A stretch of 64,000 bases of DNA from Lithobates sylvaticus. Taxonomy: Eukaryota > Chordata > Amphibia > Anura > Ranidae. The notes under the pieces were generated by a model that was not told the origin of the DNA, searched no databases, and saw nothing but the letters and a program-made list of their open reading frames with translations. Below, one piece after another: positions 57,350 through 64,000 of the stretch. A program made the translations under genes and the position numbers. The stretch's first letter is position 1; the number at the start of each line of letters is the position of its first letter. The stretch covers positions 595,134,661 through 595,198,660 of the forward strand of contig CM053026.1 of the NCBI GenBank assembly GCA_028564925.1, in the 5' to 3' direction.

Positions 57350-57480
57350 TGACCCTCCAACTGCTACCTCTGCAGGACAGCTTTTTCTGTTGAAAAACAA
57401 CAGACTTACTGGCAGGATCACCATGTGAAAATAAAGGAAAGAAAGCCTAAAAAAAGAAAAATCCAGCCAAATCAAATTTT
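57350..57480 (-). repeat. Dispersed repeat, inverted relative of 7525-7700
   Basis: CTGTTGAAAAACAACAGAC and CACCATGTGAAAATAAAGGAAAG match, reversed, the block around 7620-7670. Confidence 0.45.
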
Positions 57481-57489
57481 TTAATTACC

Positions 57490-58650
57490 AAGTTGCAATA
57501 AGTTAAATATTTGCTGGTGGAACTCCATCCAGCAATAAAAGAAAACGTAATACAGTACATTAACGGCTGGACCTGCCAAAATATTTGCAATTCTGTTCAG
57601 CCCCTCTTGTGAGCGCATAAGGAGGCGAATAATGGCACAATTAAATCAATGCAGCTTTGCAGAGTCATCTCCCTGCCTCCAGCTGGACAATAAAGGAGCA
57701 TCACTGCTGCCGGGGACTTCCTTGTGTTGTCTGATCTACCTCCTCTTAGCCCTACATATATCTTGATCCATGTCAGAATGATAACCACTTACTTCTCTCT
57801 GCTGTGCAGGGAATATAGAAGGTATATAAACACTGGTTATAGGTTCTAGATTATCAGGACCTAAAAATACATTTTCAGGCCATTTATAACCTTAGTAAAT
57901 GTTATGCTTTTCTATTTCTCGGTAAGATTTTCACACCACAAGAAGCAGGGTGCTGGTCATTCATACGGTGAAACTTGACTATTTTCACTAGATATAGCTT
58001 CTTATGAGACAAAAGACATCACTAGACAACTACTCTTAAGGGTGCCTTTTATTAGTGTTGCAGACAAAATGCTAATATATCATTGGATTGAAAGCATAAA
58101 GGCTAGAATTCCATTTGAATCTGCTAAAGACCCTGAAAGTCAAGCTCCAGGAAACCTGCGTCTGTACTGTAAGGGTTAACTGCTTGTTTTCAGAGGACTG
58201 TAAGAGCATTTTTACCTACCTAATCCTCCACTCTCTGGCAGTGTTCCCTAATGCTGCAGGACTGGACTGCTCCCTCAGCATCCTCACACCCAATGCAGGG
58301 CTCTGGTCCCTGCATTAGTCTTGATGATCTTTAAGAGCAGCGGTGTGAAAAGGAGTAGAGGCTGCAGAGAATGGTCTAGTAGTACAGAAGAGCTTGTGGG
58401 AGTATAGGATCAGTAAAACGCCTTTTCATACTAGGCATAAGCAAGAAGCTAATTCTTTCAGTGAAAATTGTTCCCTGTCCAATTAGCAGCAATTCAATAT
58501 TGAGGCGTATTAAATACAGGGATGGGCCAAAGCAGTTGTGGGAGAGTCCCCAACCTCAGGCACTGCAGTGGGGGGAGCTGTCCCAGGGAGTTGCTGCATC
58601 CATATATTGGTCCTGTTCTGTGTATTATGGAAGCTGACAGTAGGCCCTGT
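57490..58650. other. Intron, nothing recognised
   Basis: No exon or repeat recognised. Confidence 0.5.
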
Positions 58651-58654
58651 ATGA

Positions 58655-60440
58655 ATTAAAGTGGTTCTAAAGGCTGATTTTTTTTACCCAAATGCACTGT
58701 ATGCATTAAGGTTAAAAAATAAAACTAAAAAAATTAAAGTTTCTCAACCCCTCATACAGTGGGGAAAATCTTTTTATAATCCCCTGCAGATTGTTTAAGT
58801 TTGCCCACTTACAAAGAAATAAAAGGGTCTATAATTTTTTATCATAGGTGTATTTTAAAATGAAGGAGACAGAATATCAACTAAAAAAAAACATGATACA
58901 AATGTTATAAATTGAGTTGCAGTTTAGTGAGTAAAAGAAGAAGTATTTGATCCCCAAGCAAAACATGACTTAGTACTTGGTGGAGAAACCCGTGTTGTCA
59001 AGCACAGAGGTCAGACGTTTCTTGTAGTTGGTTACCAGGTTTGCACACATCTCAGGGGGATTTTGATCCACTCGTCTTTACAGATCTTCTTTAAATCCTT
59101 AAGCTTTCTTGGCTGTTGCTTGTCAACTCGAGGTTTCAGCTCCCTCCATACATTTTCTAGAGGCTTAAGGTCTGGAGACTGGCTAGGCCACTCCATGACC
59201 CTAATGTGCTTCTTCTCGAACCACTACTTAGTTGCCTTGGCGGTATGTTTTGGGTCATTGTCATGCTGGAAGACCAACCCACGACCCACCTTCAGTGAGG
59301 GAGTTTACAATACATGACACCTTCCATTGCCCCTTCATTGAGACAAAGTCAGCCTGTACCTTTAGCAGAGAAACAGCAGCAAAGCATAAGGTTTCCTCCT
59401 CCATGATTGACTCTTGGGATGATGTTCTTGGGGTCATAGTCATAATATTTTTTCCTCCAAACATGGCGAGTCGAGTTAATGTCAAGGAGCTCAATTCTGA
59501 GTCAGAGAAGGATTGAGAGAAAGTGCTGTGGTCAGATGAGACCAAAATTGAGCCTTGGCATTAACTTGACTCACCATTTTTGGAGTAAAAAAGATGCTGA
59601 CCATGACCCCCAAGAACACCAATCCCTACAGTCAAACACGGAGGTGGAAACATTATGCTTTGGGGCTGTCTCTTAACTAAAGAGGTACGGGCAGACTTTG
59701 CCGCATTGAGGGGACAATGGACGGGGTCATGAATTGTAAAATCTTGGATGAGAACCTTCTTCCCTCAGCCAGAACACTGAAGATGGCCCTTGGCCAAGAT
59801 TCCAGCATGACCATCAAGGAGCACATTAACATCATGGAGTGGCCTAGCCAGTCTCCAGACCTTAATCCTATAGAACATTTATGGAGGGAGCTAAGACTAA
59901 GTTGCCAAGCAACAGCCAAGAAACCGTAAGGAATTAGGAGAAGTTTTGTAAAGAAGAGTGGACCAAAATCTCTCCTGAGATCTGTGCAAACCTGGTAACC
60001 AACTACAAGAAATGTCTTACATCTCTGCTTGCCAATAAGGGTTTCTTGACCAAGTACCAAGTCATGTTTTGCTTGGGGATCAAATACTTATTTACTCACT
60101 GAACTGCAACTCAATTTATAACATTTGTATCATATGTTTTACTGGATTTTCAATTGATATGCTGTCTCTATCATTTAAAATACAACTATAACAAAAAATA
60201 TAGACCCTTCATTGCTTTGTAGGTGGGCAAATGTGGGCAATCTGCTGGGGATCAAATAATGATTTTCCCCACTGTACTTACCTGAGCCCGATCTTGATCC
60301 AGCAATGTGAACAAGAGCAGCAGCTCCCTCAGCTCTCTCCCTCATAGGTTCAGAAACAGCAGGCGAAGCCATTGGCTGCTGACAATCTCAGCCAGCGAGG
60401 TGGAATCGAGCGATGTGTACATTATAATAATGCAGTTTTG
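58655..60440. repeat. K element interrupted by a Tc1 fold-back
   Basis: TTAAAGTGGTTCTAAAGGC opens the element. After the Tc1 piece it continues CTTACCTGAGCCCGATC and then a GC-richer interior with CAGCCAATGGC-like blocks. The right end is unclear. Confidence 0.55.
58756..60274. mobile_element. Tc1/mariner fold-back: two inverted 3' halves
   Basis: Both ends are Tc1-like (CAGTGGGGAAAATC and GATTTTCCCCACTG) with TA at 58754-58755 and 60275-60276. The right half (from about 59520) reads as transposase on the plus strand, including [18 protein letters not shown] at 59717-59929, the block that ends with the catalytic Glu. The left half reads as the same C-terminal region on the minus strand. So the element is two 3' halves joined tail to tail near 59515, about 760 bp each, and lacks the DNA-binding 5' half. 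It cannot encode an active enzyme but has two right termini. Confidence 0.8.
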
Positions 60441-61123
60441 CTGGCTTATGTGCCAATTACAGAATTGGCAATTTATTTCCACGTAATGTCCGTTCCAGCA
60501 GAAAAAAAATCTAAAAGTCTAAAAATGCTCCGTTTCAGTCGTACTAAAATTCCCCATGCTTTGTACCAAAAACAGAATTTTAGTAATCTTAGAAATAGAA
60601 CAATTTGCACTTTTGTTACATTATAAGATACCTTCATTAACAGTTGGAAGAGCAAAATTGTGTTATCAAACGCAAACCATAAACGTGGGTCTGTTTTTAC
60701 TATGCTATGCACACTGGAATACACCCTACTTAATTCCATTAAAATTTTACAGGAACCAAAAAAAGACAGTAACCCTAGGGACAGCCAACAGCAACTTTGA
60801 TTTCTGCTCCCTGCAATAGCCACAGTGCATGGAGACCTAGAAGCACAATCCTTTTCCGCTCTACATAGATATATTCACTCTTATGTTGGCCACACACTAC
60901 ACAAAAAATGGTTCAAACTCGTTTTCGATTAAAACAAACACTTCAATAACGCCATGAGAGCAAATGATAGTGCTATCATGTAATGACCGAATTTAGATCG
61001 ATAAATAATTTTTTGGCTCTGAAAAGTCAAAAACTATTTTCTATTTGTGCCCATTAACTGGACAAAAACAAAGGAACCGTACAAAGGACAGATTTTAGAA
61101 TACATTTTTGGCTAGTGCATGCA
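60441..61123. other. Intron, nothing recognised
   Basis: Overlapping frames on both strands at 60372-60823 are read as chance. GTTGGCCACACACTACAC near 60884 is an H-like left end without a partner. Confidence 0.45.
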
Positions 61124-61126
61124 TTA

Positions 61127-61412
61127 GGCCCTGTCTACATATAGTGTAGCAGAAATACGGGTTCCCGGCTCTTGATTTTAAAATTGCAATTCACAGGTGT
61201 TTCAATGTGTTGTGCATAGGGCAGCCCATTCACTTTATTGGACCGCCCTATGTGCATTAGTCACGCCAAGGAAGCTCAGGGACAAAATTTAAGCTATGAG
61301 CCAGGCAAGTTTGTGTTTTTCCGTGCAACAATTGCAGCAAAATCACACCACGTTTTGGGTGCCATTCAATGTGTGTTAAGCCGGGAATTTTAATTTCAAG
61401 TGTGAACGGGCC
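61127..61412. repeat. H element, diverged
   Basis: TTA then GGCCCTGTCTACATATAG at the left, GTGTGAACGGGCC at the right, flank TTG. Confidence 0.5.
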
Positions 61413-61780
61413 TTGGTAATGCTTTATTTAGAGGTTTTGTTATTTTTTTTAATTTAACTCTGAAACCACTATTCATAAATTGATAGCTGACAAATATGTA
61501 TGAATTATCAAGCAGGCTGGCGCATTAAGCAGACATCAAATTCAAGCAATGAGAAAAAAACATATGCCACAAAAAACTACTAAGGTTCTCGGAAGAACTA
61601 CATCATTAATTTCTATAAACATAATAATACTTCATGAAAAACTTTGTGAGAAAAAAAAAAAAAAAAAAACAAGTTTGCATGCCTACCTTTGACAATAGTA
61701 AGGTATGAAAACAAAAAAAATGTGATTAAAAAACTGAAAGGAAATGTAAAATATCCCAGCTATACATAAATAGCACTCAC
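61413..61780 (-). other. FBXW7: Intron start next to the alpha donor
   Basis: Intron sequence directly downstream of the alpha exon, with an A run at 61651-61669. No intact repeat seen. Confidence 0.6.
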
Positions 61781-62302
61781 CTTTGTCTTTGTATGGAAAA
61801 GAGAGGACTTTTGGTGAAGAGTTATGTCCATTATACTGTTTGAATTTGGGATGTCTCTGCTATTCCTGCGTTCATCCTCTCTACTACTGCCATCGGACTG
61901 ATCAAAGTCATCACTGTCCTGATCCATTTCCTCCTCATCATCTTCATCCACATCACAAACATGATCCTCATCCTCCTCCTCATCCTCTGCTGGCTCATGT
62001 TCTTCAGGTTGGTCCACAGACTCCTGATCTGCTATAACGCAGCTGTTATTATTTTCTTCCAACTGTCCGTGCTGGGAATCGCTTCTATCCACACTACCAG
62101 GGCCATCCACATCTCCATTTACCACTATATGCTGATCCTCCTCCTCCTGCTCCTGCTGCTGCTGCTGTGAATTCTGTTGCTCATCCTCCTCCTCTACTCT
62201 GTTCATTTGCTCCTCATCTGCTTGGCTGGAGGAAGCATTACCTCGCACAGAGCCTCCAGTACGTCGCCTCTTGCTGCCCACAGACAGCAGTTCCTGATTC
62301 AT
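61781..62302 (-). CDS. FBXW7: FBXW7 isoform alpha, first coding exon (174 codons)
   Basis: This exon gives the nucleoplasmic alpha form of the SCF-FBXW7 receptor its N-terminus. It starts MNQELLSVGSKRRRTGGS, nearly identical to the mammalian alpha start as I recall it, with the KRRR nuclear signal at residues 11-14 and Ser10 and Ser18, which are PKC sites in human. Then come a Gln/Glu run (about 42-55), SQHGQLEENNN (76-86), a long acidic tract (about 101-132) and MDQDSDDFDQSDGSSREDE (125-143), all in the human order. It ends HTKTK at 61781, followed by GTGAGT. 522 bases, phase 0. The ATG (62302-62300) is chosen by homology, since the frame is open upstream. Middle segments differ from human in length and composition, as expected for a disordered region. 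F-box and WD40 parts are off the left edge. Confidence 0.95.
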
Positions 62303-62371
62303 TTCCAAAAGCCAGCTTGCTACTTCATGGACATTCAGTAGACTGTGTGAAGCGACAAACGCTTTCACATT
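62303..62371 (-). other. FBXW7: 5' untranslated part of the alpha exon
   Basis: A splice acceptor (TTTTTATGTATTTCAG, ending at 62372) precedes the exon, so it begins at 62371 and is not the transcript's first exon. The 69 bases before the ATG are open in frame (23 codons, ...NVHEVASWLLE), so a longer start in an upstream exon cannot be excluded. Confidence 0.8.
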
Positions 62372-62484
62372 CTGAAATACATAAAAATAAAGTGTCATTA
62401 GCAAACAAAATAAAAAAATACAACCATTACTACTTATTAATAAATCACCAATTGTTTAAGCTGCAACTTTAACACTAAAATGAT

Positions 62485-62660
62485 TATTATTATACAGGAT
62501 TTATATAGTGACAACAGTTTACAGAGCACTTTAAAACATAAGGGCAGACAGTACAATTACAATACAGTTTAGTACAGTAGGAAATCAAAAGGGCCTACTC
62601 AATAGAGCTTACAGTGGGTACGTCTAAGCATTGGCCCAGTAGAAATGGATTAGAAGACAG
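62485..62660 (-). repeat. Dispersed repeat tail (GGATTTATATAGTGAC)
   Basis: ATTATTATTATACAGGATTT, GGGCAGACAGTACAATTAC and CTCAATAGAGCTTACAGTGG, a longer copy of the block at 18975-19075. It lies about 115 bp upstream of the alpha exon. Confidence 0.6.
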
Positions 62661-63005
62661 TATCTGAATACACACAAGCACTTGCTGAATTTGTTAGCTG
62701 CACAATGTATGGAAAATAAACACAATGCAGAACTGTTGAACATTGATACTTCAGTACTATTTCTATAACTTCCTCAAGTTCAATGTGACCCTCAACTGTG
62801 CAACTGGTGTCAAAAAAAGGCAAGTAGAGAGCAAAGGACTAGTTAGTGGTATTGCTTGTGAGCTCCCTGAACTTCTTTCCACTGCCACGTCAAAGATGCC
62901 CCACTGATAACTGGTAAACTGACAGCTGGGGGTGAATATTCAAGAAGCAGCCGAAAGGGGGCAGGAAACAAAGATTTGCCAAATGCATAAAGCAGATATG
63001 TAGTT
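62661..63005. other. Intron between CpG island and alpha exon
   Basis: Nothing recognised. Confidence 0.5.
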
Positions 63006-63008
63006 AGG

Positions 63009-63175
63009 TCCCTTTCACAAGGGCTGTCCGGTCGGGTCCATCTGTCAGTTTTTCAGGTGGACCTAAATCAAACCCTCCAGTCTCCTCTACTGAGCGGTTG
63101 ATGTCAGCGGACACGTCCGCTGACGCCCACCGCCATCCGATCCTTTCCGCCAAAAACAGATGGATGGTGGTCTTA
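63009..63175. repeat. H element, left part only
   Basis: TTA then GGTCCCTTTCACAAGGGC, followed by CAGCGGACACGTCCGCTG hairpin. No right end. Confidence 0.5.
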
Positions 63176-63603
63176 GCACTATACCTTTTTAAACAGAGCG
63201 CCAAACAGATTCATTTTATATGCTATGTACATATCCATTAAACTGCCTTTTTTGCCCAGTGGGTAGAATGGGTAACATGCTAGCAGGGGGGAGGGAATGG
63301 ACGTGCCGACGTAACGGCCGGCATGGAGGGAGGGACCCGAGCCCGTCAGCTAATGAGGACAGGAGCAGGGCTGATGAGAACGCCGGCTCCCCGCTGAATT
63401 CGACCGCCACGCGAGACCGCCGGGACGGCGCGCCTTAGGTTGCATCGGACCAAAAATAGCCCTAGCTGGATCGGGCTTGGATGCCCACAACGCACCCGCC
63501 GAGAGGGCTTTGTGTGAGGGTCTCGGCGGGCCGAAACCGGGGGTCTTCGTTCGGCGGTTCTCCCGGCTCTCCCGTCCCCTCGTCCGCCGCGCCGCCAGCT
63601 TAC

Positions 63604-63670
63604 CTGCCTCCTCGCCCTCTCCTCAACCCCTCCGTCTCACTCGGCATAAGGATAAGGATTGATAGTGGCA
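63604..63670 (-). other. Candidate untranslated FBXW7 exon (3' edge at 63604)
   Basis: On the minus strand GAGGAGGCAG is followed by GTAAGC, an excellent donor, with GT at 63603-63602. It faces the alpha exon's acceptor at 62372, about 1.2 kb away, making a short intron possible. The 5' limit is not known; the end given here is arbitrary. Confidence 0.4.
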
Positions 63671-63673
63671 ACC

Positions 63674-63730
63674 ATGGAGTTTTGTGAGTATCTTTCAAAC
63701 GCTCTCTGCCCGGGGAAAATGGACAAAAAG
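63674..63730 (+). CDS. Possible first coding exon of an unidentified rightward gene
   Basis: ACCATGG gives a good start context at 63674. The frame runs 19 codons (MEFCEYLSNALCPGKMDKK) to AAAAAG followed by GTAAGA, a strong donor at 63731, and leaves phase 0. I do not recognise the peptide, and no second exon is in the window. It may be the start of a gene sharing the CpG island with FBXW7, or part of a non-coding antisense transcript. Confidence 0.35.
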
Positions 63731-63740
63731 GTAAGATGAA

Positions 63741-64000
63741 CCTGGCTCAATAAAGAAATCATGAAAGGGTTAAAGGTCCCCAGAAGATCCCACAGGGAAA
63801 AAAAAAAAAAAATGTGTTTTGCTTATGTTTAAAAAACTACTTGTACTAGCTGGTGCTGTAAGGATCCTGTCTTAATAAGGCTATAGAGAGACTCTTGGAA
63901 ATGCTTCTAGGAAACCATACATTGTCTGCTGAATATCCCACAGGAGGGTAAAGATTTTTATATCCCCCGATAAGCTGGTTGGTGGGGGGTAAAAACCCCA
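63741..64000. other. Window edge, nothing recognised
   Basis: Intron-like sequence with an A run at 63799-63813 and GGTGGGGGGT near the end. Confidence 0.5.

Larger units (their letters stand above)
1..61780 (-). other. FBXW7: FBXW7 intronic span downstream of the alpha exon
   Basis: For a transcript starting at the alpha exon, everything left of the splice donor at 61780 is intron up to the shared exon, which is not in the window. For the gamma form the intron begins at 31321. No open frame in this span resembles the shared exon (MKRKLDHG..., F-box, WD40), so both introns run past base 1. This is an inference from the two recognised first exons and their common phase. Confidence 0.7.
63270..63740. 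promoter_or_regulatory. CpG island, probable bidirectional promoter
   Basis: CG dinucleotides are dense (roughly 40 between 63295 and 63600 by eye), while non-transposon DNA nearby is CpG-poor. It lies upstream of the FBXW7 alpha exon on the minus strand and holds strong splice donors on both strands. No TATA box is evident. Assignment to FBXW7 rests on position. Confidence 0.6.

Overview
The window looks like genomic DNA from an anuran amphibian with a large, repeat-rich genome, probably a neobatrachian/ranid-type frog. Coding content is very sparse. It has dense palindromic DNA transposons, Tc1/mariner and hAT relatives, an L1/Tx1-like LINE, Penelope-type ribozyme remnants, many microsatellites and one CpG island. 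The host gene I recognise is FBXW7, the F-box/WD40 substrate receptor of an SCF ubiquitin ligase, on the minus strand. Two of its alternative first coding exons are here: the alpha exon (61781-62302, 174 codons) and, about 30 kb further along the gene, the gamma exon (31322-31468, 49 codons). Both end in phase 0 at a GTGAGT donor, so either can join the shared downstream exon that begins MKRKLDHG in vertebrates. The shared exon, and therefore the F-box and WD40 domains, lies beyond the left edge. I did not find the beta first exon.

Right edge (63270-63740): a CpG island with strong splice donors on both strands, about 130 bp apart. One faces left towards the alpha exon and could end an untranslated first exon of FBXW7. 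The other faces right and closes a 19-codon open frame of unknown identity. This looks like a bidirectional promoter.

Everything else is intron or flank of FBXW7 filled with repeats. (i) H elements: short inverted-repeat elements whose ends start GGCC... and are flanked by TAA or TTA. (ii) K/S elements: TTAA-flanked palindromes ending TTAAAG.GG...TAAACC, many with an internal hairpin containing CTACAGGTAAGCC. (iii) P elements: about 1 kb, TTAA-flanked, full of A/T runs. (iv) M elements: TTA-flanked with GCCGCGTACACACG ends. One of these is a 2.27 kb near-perfect palindrome carrying two divergent promoter-to-poly(A) units. (v) Tc1-like elements, two of them rearranged into fold-backs. (vi) hAT miniature elements with 8-bp duplications. 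(vii) An L1/Tx1-type LINE fragment. (viii) Several hammerhead-ribozyme-like motifs of the Penelope type. (ix) A 1.1 kb minisatellite with a 33-bp unit. Many elements sit inside others, which gives a relative order of insertion.

The most unusual objects are the M palindrome at 52344-54611, the hammerhead-like motif at 41381-41438 with its relatives, the Tc1 fold-back at 58756-60274, and the FBXW7 first exons with their open upstream frames. No tRNA, rRNA, CRISPR array or retrovirus-like element was recognised. All homology statements come from reading and memory; no search was run.
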